The notes: generated from the sequence alone by a model not told the origin. Positions 1 to 8,321 are shown, counted from the stretch's first letter. The stretch: 58,375 nt of DNA from Acidimicrobiaceae bacterium (GCA_003133325.1 PKXA01000119.1:1-58375); one strand, 5' to 3'. Made by a program: numbers and translations.

Positions 1-578
1 GCCACCTGCAGCGCACCGAGGTCCGCGAGGCCGAAGAGGCGTTTACGGTCGGCCAAAAGGGCAGTTCCGCGATGCCCCACAAGCGCAACCCGATCCTGTC
101 CGAGCGGCTGTGTGGTCTGGCCCGGGTGTTGCGCAGCTACCTGTCGGCCGGTCTCGAGGACGTGGCGCTCTGGCACGAGCGCGACATCTCCCACAGTTCA
201 GTGGAACGGGTGGTGCTTCCCGATGCCAGCGCGCTCACCCTGTACATGCTGCAGAAGACCAAAGGCCTGATGGAGGGTTTGGTCATCCATCCCGAGCGGG
301 CACTGGCCAACCTCACGGAGGGAAGCCACGGCCTGGTGTTCAGCCAATCAGTGCTGCTGGCCCTGGTGTCGGGGGGTCTGAGTCGCGACGCCGCCTATCG
401 CATCGTGCAACGGGATGCCCGGGCCTCGTGGGAGGAAGGACGCCCCTTCCGTGAGGTGCTCGACGACGACACCGAGGTCACCCTGTCCGAGGCTGAGCTC
501 GACGATGCCTTCGACCTGTCGCGCACCTTGCGCCATGTCCACCGGTTCACCGACTCCTTGGACGAGCTGGTCCCATGA
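1..578 (+). CDS. purB: Adenylosuccinate lyase, C-terminal part (5' end outside window)
   Basis: Adenylosuccinate lyase releases fumarate from SAICAR and from adenylosuccinate, so it acts twice in purine synthesis. The reading frame is open from base 3 of the window, and the start lies upstream. Near the visible N-terminus is the fumarate-lyase signature GSSAMPHKRNP (residues about 20-30 of the fragment), followed by the helical C-terminal half with WHERDISHSSVER, typical of PurB. About 191 residues are visible, roughly the last 40 percent of the family's usual length. The stop overlaps the purC start (ATGA at 575-578), so the two are translationally coupled in a purB-purC-purS-purQ operon. 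Confidence 0.95.
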   Translation, partial: HLQRTEVREAEEAFTVGQKGSSAMPHKRNPILSERLCGLARVLRSYLSAGLEDVALWHERDISHSSVERVVLPDASALTLYMLQKTKGLMEGLVIHPERALANLTEGSHGLVFSQSVLLALVSGGLSRDAAYRIVQRDARASWEEGRPFREVLDDDTEVTLSEAELDDAFDLSRTLRHVHRFTDSLDELVP

Positions 579-1483
579 CCGCACCATCGAGACCCGGCGC
601 CCTCCCCCTCATCCTGTCGGGCAAAGTCCGCGAGGTCTACGACGCCGGGGATAGGCGCCTGTTGATGGTCGCCTCCGATCGGATGTCCGCCTTCGACGTG
701 ATCATGAAGGAGCCGATCGCCGACAAGGGTCGGGTGTTGACGGCCATGACCGTCTTTTGGCTCGACGAGCTGTCCGACCTCGCCCCCAATCATTTGATCA
801 GCGCGGACACCGCCGACTACCCGGCGGAGGCTGCCGGGTCGGATGGCGGTCTCGAGTACCTGGCCGGACGTTCGATGTTGGTCCACCGGGCCGAGATGCT
901 CGACATCGAGTGCATCGTGCGGGGGTACCTGGCCGGCTCCGCCTACAAGGAGTACCTGAGCAAGGGCACTCTCCACGGCATGGCCATGCCGGCCGGGTTG
1001 CGTCACGCCGACCGGTTGCCCGAGCCGATCTTCACCCCTTCGACCAAGGCGACCGAGGGACACGATCTGAATATCGGGATGGCCGAAGCCATTGACCTGG
1101 TGGGCAGAGAGGCCGCCGAGGCCGCCGAGGCACTGTGCCTGGCCGCCTACTCGCGGGCGGCGATCCGGGCCGAGCAGCAAGGTGTGGTGATCTGCGACAC
1201 CAAATTCGAGCTCGGCACCATCGACGGGAAGCTGTCGATCTGTGATGAGGTGCTCACCCCCGACTCGTCCCGTTTTTGGCCGGCTGACAACTGTGCCCCG
1301 GGCACCAACCCTCCGTCGTTCGACAAGCAGCCGCTGCGCGACTGGCTCGAGGCCCAGCCGTGGGACAAGAAACCGCCTCCACCACCTCTTCCCCCCGACA
1401 TCGTCGATGCCACCTCCCGGCTCTACACCGATGCCTACGAGCGGATCTGCGGAAAGAAGTTGAGCGACTGGTACGGTGCGTGA
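575..1483 (+). CDS. purC: Phosphoribosylaminoimidazole-succinocarboxamide synthase (SAICAR synthetase)
   Basis: PurC joins CAIR and aspartate with ATP to give SAICAR, the substrate of the upstream purB product. The 302-residue protein opens with LSGKVREVYDAGDRRLLMVASDR, the nucleotide-binding loop of SAICAR synthetases, and has the SAFDV segment right after it. The DTKFELG and DEVLTPDSSRFW motifs (about residues 207-235) are family hallmarks. Length matches the roughly 300-residue form common in actinobacteria. The ATG overlaps the purB stop by four bases. The start of purS follows three bases after the stop. Confidence 0.96.
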   Translation: MTAPSRPGALPLILSGKVREVYDAGDRRLLMVASDRMSAFDVIMKEPIADKGRVLTAMTVFWLDELSDLAPNHLISADTADYPAEAAGSDGGLEYLAGRSMLVHRAEMLDIECIVRGYLAGSAYKEYLSKGTLHGMAMPAGLRHADRLPEPIFTPSTKATEGHDLNIGMAEAIDLVGREAAEAAEALCLAAYSRAAIRAEQQGVVICDTKFELGTIDGKLSICDEVLTPDSSRFWPADNCAPGTNPPSFDKQPLRDWLEAQPWDKKPPPPPLPPDIVDATSRLYTDAYERICGKKLSDWYGA

Positions 1484-1485
1484 CC

Positions 1486-1773
1486 ATGGCTTCCCCTGCG
1501 ACATTTTCGGTGGTGGTGGAGGTTCGGCTGCGGCCGGGGATCGCTGACCCTCAGGGAGCCACCATCGAACGGGCACTGCCGGCGCTGGGGCTCAACGGAA
1601 TCACCGGGGTCCGGGCAGGTAAGTCATTCCGGTTCGACATCGTGGCCGACGATGAGGAGGCTGCACTGGCCCAGGGAACGGTGGTGGCCGATCGAGTCCT
1701 GGCCAATCCGGTGATCGAGGAGTCCTCGGTCACCGTCACCGCCACCGTCACCGCCAAACCGGCAGCGGGCTGA
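1486..1773 (+). CDS. purS: Phosphoribosylformylglycinamidine synthase, PurS subunit
   Basis: PurS is the small structural subunit that bridges PurQ (glutaminase) and PurL (synthase) in the three-part FGAM synthase. The product is 95 residues with a beta-alpha-beta pattern: [16 protein letters not shown] near the N-terminus, then a [16 protein letters not shown] segment, as in other PurS proteins. The ATG at 1486 lies just behind the purC stop. The frame is open further upstream, but only this ATG fits the family length. The stop TGA shares a base with the ATG of purQ. The partner purL lies about 6.5 kb away, at 8329, behind an accessory patch. Confidence 0.92.
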   Translation: MASPATFSVVVEVRLRPGIADPQGATIERALPALGLNGITGVRAGKSFRFDIVADDEEAALAQGTVVADRVLANPVIEESSVTVTATVTAKPAAG

Positions 1774-2453
1774 TGCCATCCCGGGTCGGCGTGGTCATGT
1801 TTCCCGGGACCAACTGTGAACACGACGTCGTCCAAGCCGTCAACAGTCTGGGCGGAAATGCCGAGTTGGTGTGGCATGGCGATTCGTCGGTCTCCGGGTA
1901 CGACGCCCTCATACTTCCGGGCGGATTTGCCCACGGTGATTACCTTCGACCGGGCGCCATCGCTCGCTTCTCACCGGTGATGGAGGCTGTCGGGCGGTTC
2001 GCCGCTGATGGCGGACCGGTGGTGGGGATCTGTAACGGCTTCCAAGTGTTGACCGAAGCCGGCCTGCTTCCCGGAGCCCTGCAAAAGAACCGCGGCCTCC
2101 GGTTCCTTTGCGCCACCGTCGATATCCGGGTGGAGACCGACCGTTCGGTGTTGACGTCTGGCATCGCACCCGGCACGGTGCTGTCGATTCCCATCAATCA
2201 TTTCGAAGGCAACTACACCTGCGATGCCGAGACGCTGGCTCGTCTACAGAGCGATGAGCGGGTGATCCTGCGTTATGTGGACAACCCCAACGGCTCCATC
2301 GACGACATCGCCGGAGTGTGTAGCGCCCAGCGCAACGTGGTCGGGCTGATGCCCCACCCGGAGCGAGCCTCGGATGCACTCACCGGCTCGGTGGACGGAG
2401 CGGTCCTGCTCAGGTCGTTGTTGGCCTCGGCTCTGACCTCGGCCAACGCCTGA
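1773..2453 (+). CDS. purQ: Phosphoribosylformylglycinamidine synthase, glutaminase subunit PurQ
   Basis: PurQ hydrolyses glutamine and hands ammonia to PurL for FGAM formation. The 226-residue protein is a class I glutamine amidotransferase. It begins [16 protein letters not shown], has the [15 protein letters not shown] oxyanion region, the nucleophile elbow [10 protein letters not shown] (Cys about residue 87), and the His-x-Glu of the triad in GLMPHPERA near the C-terminus. The ATG overlaps the purS stop by one base. A 15-bp tandem repeat (gtccgagcccgag core, 2464-2494) lies directly behind the gene, where it meets the convergent small gene. Confidence 0.96.
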   Translation: MPSRVGVVMFPGTNCEHDVVQAVNSLGGNAELVWHGDSSVSGYDALILPGGFAHGDYLRPGAIARFSPVMEAVGRFAADGGPVVGICNGFQVLTEAGLLPGALQKNRGLRFLCATVDIRVETDRSVLTSGIAPGTVLSIPINHFEGNYTCDAETLARLQSDERVILRYVDNPNGSIDDIAGVCSAQRNVVGLMPHPERASDALTGSVDGAVLLRSLLASALTSANA

Positions 2454-2493
2454 GCCGGCTGGCGTCCGAGCCCGAGCCGTCCGAGCCCGAGGC

Positions 2494-2925
2494 CTATCTG
2501 CGGGTGCGGGCGATCTCCGCCTTTTGGAGAACCGCAGCGCTGACTCCCACTTTCCTCCAAGCGGAGTACGAAATGCCCTTGCGCTCGCCGTAGAGGCGGG
2601 CAACTTTGATGAAGTTCTTTTCCAGGGCAGGCAGATCGACGGTGGTCCCGGTGGTGTTCAACTCGTCCTCGAGCCGTTGCTTCTCTTCGATGAGATGGAG
2701 TCGGGCCAGTGGATCGGTACCGGCCATGGTGGAGTCAATGGTGGCCAAACGGCGCCGGATGGAATCGGGCGTGCGCTTGCGCCCTCGGCGTGGCTTGGCT
2801 GCCTCCAAGCCCTCCAGGTAATGACGCACAATTCGGCCTTCTTCGCGACCCTTGGCCAGTGCCGCCTTGTGGACCTCGGACATCGATTCCTTCTTGCGTC
2901 TTTTCTTCACAGGTGCCGTAGCCAT
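2494..2925 (-). CDS. Conserved actinobacterial protein of unknown function (143 aa)
   Basis: I recognise the pattern as a conserved actinobacterial hypothetical protein but know no function. The 143-residue product is strongly basic at the N-terminus (KKRRKKES), followed by AALAKGREEGRIVRHYLEGLE, a GRKRTPDSI stretch, and a predicted coiled coil with alternating charge (residues about 60-95). It ends in FIKVARLYGERKGISYSAWRKVGV, the best conserved part. It could bind nucleic acid, judged only from charge. A GAAAGG ribosome site lies upstream of the ATG at 2925. It is convergent with purQ and is the first gene of the block that separates purQ from purL. Confidence 0.72.
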   Translation of the reverse strand: MATAPVKKRRKKESMSEVHKAALAKGREEGRIVRHYLEGLEAAKPRRGRKRTPDSIRRRLATIDSTMAGTDPLARLHLIEEKQRLEDELNTTGTTVDLPALEKNFIKVARLYGERKGISYSAWRKVGVSAAVLQKAEIARTRR

Positions 2926-3013
2926 AGAGAGAGCCTTTCAGAATATTGGTGAGTGTTCAAACGAGGCATGGGGTGGGTGCTCAACAGAGTTGATACCCGT
3001 GATCAGGGGTCTC

Positions 3014-3043
3014 TAAGCACGTGCAAATTAAGCACTTGCAAAT
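3014..3043. repeat. 15-bp tandem duplication (2 copies)
   Basis: The unit taagcacgtgcaaat (3014-3028) is followed at once by taagcacttgcaaat (3029-3043), with one base different. The first copy contains the palindrome gcacgtgc. It lies upstream of two divergent genes, so a regulatory role is possible, but nothing further supports it. Confidence 0.8.
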
Positions 3044-3234
3044 TAGCGGCCTCAATGTCATGGGTGTTGGCATAAAGAACCTAAAGAGTGGCGTCGGCCT
3101 TTCAAATCGGCGCCACGTCCGGCGATTGATGTGCCCTCTTTCGCTGAGATGTGGCGCCTGGGTGGATTGAGGTAGGTCGCACTTTCATGCATCGCACTGG
3201 GATGAGCCGGGTTCGAGGGAAGGTTGAAGCGGCC

Positions 3235-3270
3235 AGGGACTTGGTGATCGGTAGGGACTTGGTGATCGGT
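3235..3270. repeat. 18-bp perfect tandem duplication
   Basis: The unit agggacttggtgatcggt occurs twice in a row (3235-3252 and 3253-3270) with no mismatch. The identity suggests a recent slip or duplication. It lies about 110 bases upstream of the gene at 3379. Confidence 0.85.
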
Positions 3271-3378
3271 AAGATTTCATAGATAGGGAGCACGCCACTG
3301 CGTCGAAGTGGCTTTCTGGGCCTGAAGCTGATCCGCCCCAACGGATGCAGTTCGGCTCGCATATTCCACAACCAGACC

Positions 3379-4437
3379 ATGCGGAGAACGATGCAACACC
3401 ACACTCGCCTCCGTCTAAGGCGAAGCTCGTTCATCACAGTGGCGCTGATCATCGTCCTGATAGTCATCATTTGGCCGGGAGCAACGGTGGTGAATCGGGG
3501 AGATACGCCGATCAGGTTCGCCACGCAATTTACGGGGCGCGATGTCTACTCACCTGACGTGCATCCCAACCCGGTAGGTAGCGGTTACATCATGTGGTAC
3601 GCCGGTTGGCAAACCCAGCAGACCCTCGACTCCGGTCAGTTCGACACCATCTATCGGCGGACCGCTCCTACCTCCGGCGGCCCATGGTCGTCTCCGACCA
3701 CCGTTCTCGTCGCTTCGCAGGTTGCCCCCCAAGTAACCGAAGTCAACGACCCGTCGGTCAGCATCATCGTCGCCGGCAGCTCACTCCGGTATGCCATGTT
3801 CTTCACCACCCTGGTGTGCCATCCCGACGCCTCGGGATGTGCAACGACACAACAGCAGTCCGCCAACTCACAAGTGTGGTCCGCCACCTCCGACAACGGG
3901 GTGAGTTGGGGCTCCTTCAAGAGAATGGCGGTCCCTGATCCCGGACAGAAGGGCGTGTCCGGGCCGTCGGCTGTGCTCCAACCATCCGGGTCCCAACAAT
4001 GGTTGGTGTTCTTCGGTACCGGTTGTCTGATCGGTATGGCCAGTGTGAGTGCGGGCCGTGATGTTCTGGGTTCGTCAATCGCTTACCGGGGAACCGGCAG
4101 CCACTGCATGTCCAATCCCGCGGTGTTCAAGTCAGGAACCACCTGGCACATGTTGTTCAATGTGCTCGAGACCACCTCGGCGGATGCGGTTCGGTTCGAC
4201 GTATGGAAAACGAGCTCTGCGTCATTGACCAACTGGCTTCTCGCTTCGGCATCGCCGATCGCGATCGTCAATGGTGGGGGTGAATGTGGAGTCCTGACCC
4301 CGGACGTGGTGGCACATGGCTCGACCCACGTCGATCTGTATGTCGGCCTGGTCGCCCACGGATCGCCCGGGGCCTGTGGTGACCTGACCCAGTCAACCTC
4401 CATCGCCCGGATGGAGCTACCGGCGTCAATGCTGTGA
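3379..4437 (+). CDS. Membrane-anchored or secreted protein with five-bladed-propeller-like (GH43/GH32-type) repeats
   Basis: The 352-residue product starts with a basic patch (RRTMQHHTRLRLRRSS) and one hydrophobic segment (about residues 17-34, FITVALIIVLIVIIWPGA), so it is exported with an anchor or signal. The remainder has repeated blade-like motifs: YSPDVHPNPVGSGYIMWYAGW, NDPSVSIIVAGSSLRYAMFF, GPSAVLQPSGSQQWLVFFG, SNPAVFKSGTTWHMLFN and LTPDVVAHGSTHVDLYVG. This 'P-x-V ... W-x-M/L-F/Y' rhythm is typical of five-bladed glycosidase propellers, but I cannot find the full set of acidic catalytic residues. Cysteines occur in pairs, as in extracytoplasmic proteins. The start could also be the ATG at 3394. 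It sits alone in the accessory patch. Confidence 0.6.
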   Translation: MRRTMQHHTRLRLRRSSFITVALIIVLIVIIWPGATVVNRGDTPIRFATQFTGRDVYSPDVHPNPVGSGYIMWYAGWQTQQTLDSGQFDTIYRRTAPTSGGPWSSPTTVLVASQVAPQVTEVNDPSVSIIVAGSSLRYAMFFTTLVCHPDASGCATTQQQSANSQVWSATSDNGVSWGSFKRMAVPDPGQKGVSGPSAVLQPSGSQQWLVFFGTGCLIGMASVSAGRDVLGSSIAYRGTGSHCMSNPAVFKSGTTWHMLFNVLETTSADAVRFDVWKTSSASLTNWLLASASPIAIVNGGGECGVLTPDVVAHGSTHVDLYVGLVAHGSPGACGDLTQSTSIARMELPASML

Positions 4438-4803
4438 GGTGGATGCGGTGATGGTCAACGCAGCCGAAGGCCGACCCGGCACGGGGAAGGCGACGGCGCA
4501 CCCACTGAGCCACTGATTGGGCCCGGTGAAAAAATGTTGCCGGGTGGACAGTTGTTGGAGAGGGTCAAGCTCGGGCCAACTCGGACCCATGCCTGCGCTT
4601 CGGTCCCTGACCTGCCGATTCGATGGGTCAGCACGGTGTGCCCCGCTCCCATTGCCACTGCCGTAGTCGGCATTCTCGGGTTGCTGGGTGCTGTCCTCGC
4701 CCTCGTCGCGCTGGGACCTTGCGAGAGCGCGGGGGCGGGTGGCCGTAGCGGGGTCGCATTCGGCTGGTTGCGGGGCGTCCGTCGTGCGGTGCGAGCCGAG
4801 TCG
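4438..4803. other. 366-base stretch without a supported gene
   Basis: It lies between the propeller-like gene and the 3' end of the decayed transposase. Open frames exist on both strands, but none has family features and they contradict each other. The terminal inverted repeat of the old insertion sequence may lie here, though I could not define one. Confidence 0.5.
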
Positions 4804-5457
4804 TCAGACGAGCGTGAGCAGGTAGCCGACGCAGGCCACCTGGAGCCATGCTGTGGCCGACGCCTCCGTGCCCTCGAAGCTGCCGTGCGAGGCGACCCGA
4901 ACGACCGAGTCGGGCGAAGGCGTCCTCGACCTTCCACAGCGGCTGGATGGGCTCGAAGGTGCCCTTCTTGCGGCCCTCCTTGTGCATCACCTTGACCTCG
5001 ACGCCGTGGTCGCGGGCGACAGCCTCGGTCATGACGGTGAAGCCCCGGTCGCACAGGATGGTCTTGACCTTCGGCAGACGGGGTAGAAGAGGAGTTCACG
5101 GCCAGCCCGCACGTCGTGCCTGTGCGCGCCGATGACGGACGCAGCGACTGGCAGGCCGAGATAGTCGATGGCGATGGTGCGCTTGGCGCCGTTGAGCCTG
5201 GCCATCCCGTTCGGTTCGTGGAACGACCGGCCGCCCCGGGCTCCCTTCACGACCTGGCAGTCCACCATGAGCATCGACGGGTCTTCGGTCCGGTGGTAGC
5301 GGCGGTAGCGGATGTGGCGGCGCAGTACGTCCATCGCCTGCTCCCACCTCGTGACCCGATGCTCTCCACCCAAGAGTCTCCGCAACAGCCGTACCATTGC
5401 CGGGTGAGAGCGGTCCGAATGGGGTGAAGAACTTCTGTGGCGACAGCCAGAGGTCAA
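4804..5457 (-). pseudogene. Decayed IS5-type DDE transposase (at least two frameshifts)
   Basis: Read on the minus strand, the first part (from 5457) contains WEQAMDVLRRHIRYRR and VDCQVVKGARGG..FHEPNG, then GAKRTIAIDYLGLPVAASVIGAHRHDVRAGREL. This is the DDE core of IS5-family (IS427/IS1647-like) transposases. Near 5080 the frame changes to LPKVKTILCDRGF..MTEAVARDHGVEVKVMHK, carrying the second Asp. Near 4889 it changes again to SFEGTEASATAWLQVACVGYLLTLV and stops at 4804-4806. With two frame changes and a missing N-terminal part, it cannot make an active transposase. It shows that the purQ-purL gap received mobile DNA. It overlaps the 5' end of the ligase gene on the other strand. Confidence 0.82.
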
Positions 5458-6925
5458 CGCAAGCCGAAACCAGCAACGGGCGACCGTTCGCGCCTGACCG
5501 CGTACCGCTCAAGACGGAACCCCACCACTACTCCCGAACCAATGGGACGGAAACGACCGCCAAAGGCTGCGGCTGGGTCCCGCCTCACCTTCATCATCCA
5601 AGAGCACCACGCTCGCGCCCTCCATTGGGATTTCCGCCTGGAACACGAGGGGGTTCTTGTGTCATGGGCGCTGCCCAAGGGTCTCCCCCGTAGACCCCAC
5701 GGCAAATCATCTTGCTGTCCACACTGAGGATCACCCCCTGGAATACGGCGGCTTTCAAGGCGACATACCGGCGGGTGAGTACGGCGGCGGTCACGTCAGC
5801 ATTTGGGACTCCGGTGACTACAACCTTGAAAAGTGGACCGACACTGAGATCAAAGTCGTCCTCCATGGGACGGTGGCGAAGGGTCGCTACGTGCTCTTCC
5901 CGACGCATGGCAAGAACTGGATGATCCATCGCATGGACCCAGCACCCAAGGACTTCGAACCGCTTCCCCGACGCATCCGACCCATGCTTGCCATAGCCGA
6001 ATCTTTGCCCACCGATGACGACGGTTGGGCCTACGAAATCAAGTGGGACGGCATACGGGCCATGCTCTATGTCGAAGGCGGCAGAGTCCGGGCACTCAGC
6101 CGGAACGACAAGGATCTCACGCCGACATTCCCCGAGTTGCGTGAGATTGGGGAGCTCTTAGGGGCGCGTCCTGCCATCCTTGATGGTGAGATTGTGGCCC
6201 TTGGCCCGGACGGTCGGCCGAACTTCGGTCAACTCCAACATCGCCTCCATCTATCGAGCAACGCGGAGATCACCCGACGGGCTCGGGAGTCGCCGGTGAG
6301 CTATGTCATCTTCGACGTCCTCCACCTCGACGGGCAGTCGTTGCTCGACCTTCCCTACGACGAACGTCGCGCACGCCTTGAGTCCCTGAACCTTGCCGGA
6401 CCTTCCTTTGCAACCGCTGATTCGTTTCGCGATGTTCGTGGCGCAGACATCCTTGCTGCTGTACGAAAAGGAGGTCTCGAAGGAGTCGTGGCCAAACGAC
6501 GAGATTCCCTCTACTCCCCCGGCCTGCGCCAAGGTGATTGGCGGAAGGTCAAGAACTTCAAAACGCAAGAGGTTGTCATCGGTGGATGGAACGACGGCAA
6601 AGGTGAACGCTCCGGGAGCCTGGGAGCGCTCCTCCTCGGGGTTCCCGACGCAGAGGGGCTGCGGTACGTCGGCAAGGTCGGGACCGGCTTCAATGAATCG
6701 GCACGTCGGGAACTCCTCCAGAAACTCCGCCCGCTCGCACTAAAGAAAAGCCCTTTCTCCTCTCGACTCAGCCCCGCCGAGAACGCCCTGGCACACTTCG
6801 TTCGCCCGACCATCGTGGGCGAGGTCCGATATGCCGAATGGACTGCGGACGACCACCTTCGCCACCCCTCGTGGCGCGGTATCCGCTTGGACAAGGACGC
6901 AGGGGAGGAAGTCCGTGAGCCCTGA
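5437..6925 (+). CDS. ligD: LigD-type 3'-phosphoesterase plus ATP-dependent DNA ligase, frameshifted by one C at 5685-5689
   Basis: This is the end-healing and sealing part of bacterial non-homologous end joining. The phosphoesterase (PE) domain begins in one frame from the GTG at 5437 (TAYRSRRNPTTTPEP, then FIIQEHHARALHWDFRLEHEG and SWALPKG) and continues in the next frame (DPTANHLAVHTEDHPLEYGGFQG and PAGEYGGG). The join lies in a run of five C at 5685-5689; with four C the text reads PKGLPVDPT without a break. The ligase core follows in the second frame, with nucleotidyl lysine motif EIKWDG (Lys codon at 6041), ILDGEIVA, EGVVAKR and WRKVKNFKTQEVVIGG. The intact stretch from 5657 could still make a ligase with a cut PE domain. 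A ggggtgaag ribosome site precedes the GTG. The POL gene overlaps the 3' end. Confidence 0.88.
5685..5689 (+). other. Frameshift site: run of five C inside the ligD PE domain
   Basis: Upstream of this run the PE domain is in the frame of 5437; downstream it is in the frame of 5657. Removing one C restores a continuous PE domain across the highly conserved WALPKG...DP..LAVHTEDHP junction. It may be a genuine mutation, a phase-variable tract or a base-calling error. Confidence 0.85.
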
Positions 6926-7838
6926 GCGCGTCGAGACCGAAGTTGAGGGACGACGCCTCACCCTGTCCAACCTCAGCAAAGTGCTCTATCCGGCGAACGG
7001 CTTCACCAAAGGAGCTGTTCTCGATTACTACGCCCGCATCGCGCCGGTGATGCTGCCCCACATCGAGGACCGCCCCATGACCCTCCGCCGTTTTCCGAAC
7101 GGCGTCGATGGGCAGTCGTTTTTCGAAAAGCATGTGCCGGCACATGCCCCCAGTTGGGTCCGCACTGTCAGGGTTCCGACCAGCGGCTCTGCCAGCTCCT
7201 CGGAGGCGGTCGACTACGCGGTGGTCGGCACTATGGCGACGCTCATGTGGGCGGCAAACCTGGCGGCACTCGAGTTCCATGTGCCCCTCTGGCACATCGG
7301 ACGCCGTCGCTCGCTTCCTGCACGACCGGACCACCTCGTATTCGACCTCGATCCGGGGCCAGGCACCTCGATCGTGGAGTGCTGTCGGATTGCCTCGTGG
7401 ATCTTCGATCGCCTTGCCGAAGACACTCGCCCGCCAGTGGCGAAGACGAGCGGGTCCAAGGGTCTCCAGGTGTACATTCCGCTTTCCAGTCGTACCGACT
7501 GGACCACGGCACGAGGACGAGCATTGGAGCTCGCCCGAGCACTGGAGAACGACCACCCTGACGCCGTGGTCACGAACATGCGAAAAGACCTTCGACGGGG
7601 GCGGGTGCTCATCGATTGGAGCCAGAATCACCCGGCAAAGACGACTGTCGCCGCCTATTCCCTCCGGGCCCGGCCGGAACCAACGGCTTCGACGCCGGTG
7701 AGCTGGGACGAGGTACGAGCGTGCGAGCGAAGTGAAGATCCGAACCAGTTATGCTTCACAGCAGGTGAGGTTCTCGACCGCGTCGAGCGTCTTGGCGACC
7801 TGTTTTCGTCCCTGGTCACGTCCACATCACGACGCTGA
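6915..7838 (+). CDS. LigD-type polymerase/primase (POL domain) as a separate protein
   Basis: This archaeo-eukaryotic-primase-type polymerase fills in broken DNA ends during non-homologous end joining and usually prefers ribonucleotides. From the GTG at 6915 it is 307 residues. The N-terminus LTLSNLSKVLYPANGFTKGAVLDYY is the standard opening of the POL domain. Visible active-site elements are LEFHVPLW (His 122), FDLDPGPG (Asp 144 and Asp 146, metal ligands), SGSKGLQVYIP, and RVLIDWSQN (Asp 234). An aggggaggaag ribosome site lies five bases before the GTG, and the gene overlaps the ligase stop by 11 bases. The order PE-LIG then POL matches Pseudomonas LigD, here split into two genes. Confidence 0.93.
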   Translation: MSPERVETEVEGRRLTLSNLSKVLYPANGFTKGAVLDYYARIAPVMLPHIEDRPMTLRRFPNGVDGQSFFEKHVPAHAPSWVRTVRVPTSGSASSSEAVDYAVVGTMATLMWAANLAALEFHVPLWHIGRRRSLPARPDHLVFDLDPGPGTSIVECCRIASWIFDRLAEDTRPPVAKTSGSKGLQVYIPLSSRTDWTTARGRALELARALENDHPDAVVTNMRKDLRRGRVLIDWSQNHPAKTTVAAYSLRARPEPTASTPVSWDEVRACERSEDPNQLCFTAGEVLDRVERLGDLFSSLVTSTSRR

Positions 7839-7889
7839 CTCAGACTCCGACCGCGACCTACTGCGACTGCGGGCAACAGCCCTCACCGG

Positions 7890-8000
7890 CTACGGAGCCT
7901 TGCGTCGGGGCGTAGCTCGCTGAGCCGGGGACTTTTTCTGACTGGATGCCTTGGTCGGCGATGCCTTCCGACTGGATGCCTTGGTTGGCGACGACTTCGA
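7890..8000 (-). pseudogene. Possible relic of a Ku C-terminal lysine-rich tail
   Basis: On the minus strand, just behind the convergent POL gene, an open frame ends with [35 protein letters not shown] and a TAG at 7890-7892. Low-complexity Lys/Ser/Ala/Pro tails of this kind end many actinobacterial Ku proteins, and ku is often convergent or adjacent to ligD. Upstream of about 8000 the frame has no Ku-like sequence and runs into the opposite-strand repeat fossil. The assignment rests on composition and position only; other basic proteins have similar tails. Confidence 0.3.
7940..7999. repeat. Imperfect 30-bp tandem repeat (2 copies)
   Basis: The unit gactggatgccttggtcggc... at 7940-7969 recurs at 7970-7999 with a few substitutions. 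On the minus strand it encodes ten-residue repeats of the KASPTKASS type. The in-frame unit length fits a repeat within a coding tail rather than a spacer. Confidence 0.7.
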
Positions 8001-8231
8001 CGGCTCGATGGGTGGCACCCACCTGAACCTGCCCATTGTCGGTATGGCGTCCACCCCGGACGGCAACGGGTACTGGCTGGTGGCCAGCGACGGCGGCATC
8101 TTCGATTCGGTGACGCGGTCTTCGATGGGAGCGCCGGCGGGCTTCCGCACGCCCCGATCATCGGTGTGGCCGCGACAGCCGATGGAGGGTATCGACTGGC
8201 CAACCAGGATGGCGGGGTGTACTCCTTCTGA
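7951..8231 (+). pseudogene. Fossil fragment of a '[12 protein letters not shown]' repeat protein
   Basis: The plus strand encodes [20 protein letters not shown] followed by [14 protein letters not shown], then after a frame change near 8105 continues as [40 protein letters not shown] and a stop at 8229-8231. These are about one and a half copies of the roughly 40-residue propeller repeat found in large secreted proteins of Acidimicrobiia. No start, signal peptide or further repeats are present, so this is the 3' end of a lost gene. It is the best taxonomic hint within the accessory patch. Confidence 0.75.
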
Positions 8232-8315
8232 TTGCCGCGTTCTCACCGGGACGCCAGGTTGCCGGATCTCTGCGCCTTGCACCTCGATGCCTCCTGGCGA
8301 GTGAACCGGGGCGGG

Positions 8316-8321
8316 TACGCT
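8316..8321 (+). promoter_or_regulatory. -10 box TACGCT of a leaderless purL transcript
   Basis: TACGCT fits the TANNNT consensus and ends seven bases before the purL ATG at 8329, placing the transcript start at or next to the start codon. There is no ribosome site in between. A clear -35 element is not visible. Confidence 0.55.

Larger units (their letters stand above)
2926..3378. other. 453-base intergenic stretch with two short tandem repeats
   Basis: I see no convincing gene here. The stretch is visibly richer in A and T than its surroundings. It holds two back-to-back duplications: a 15-bp unit (taagcacNtgcaaat) at 3014-3043 and an 18-bp unit at 3235-3270. It must also carry the promoters of the minus-strand gene ending at 2494 and of the plus-strand gene at 3379. 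Confidence 0.6.

Noticed and set aside
395-1576. Long minus-strand open frame opposite purB-purC
   Set aside because: It has no family motifs and its composition mirrors the third-position pattern of the real genes on the other strand.
4534-4995. 153-codon plus-strand frame
   Set aside because: Its second half is antisense to recognisable transposase sequence, and the first half has no support apart from one short hydrophobic stretch.
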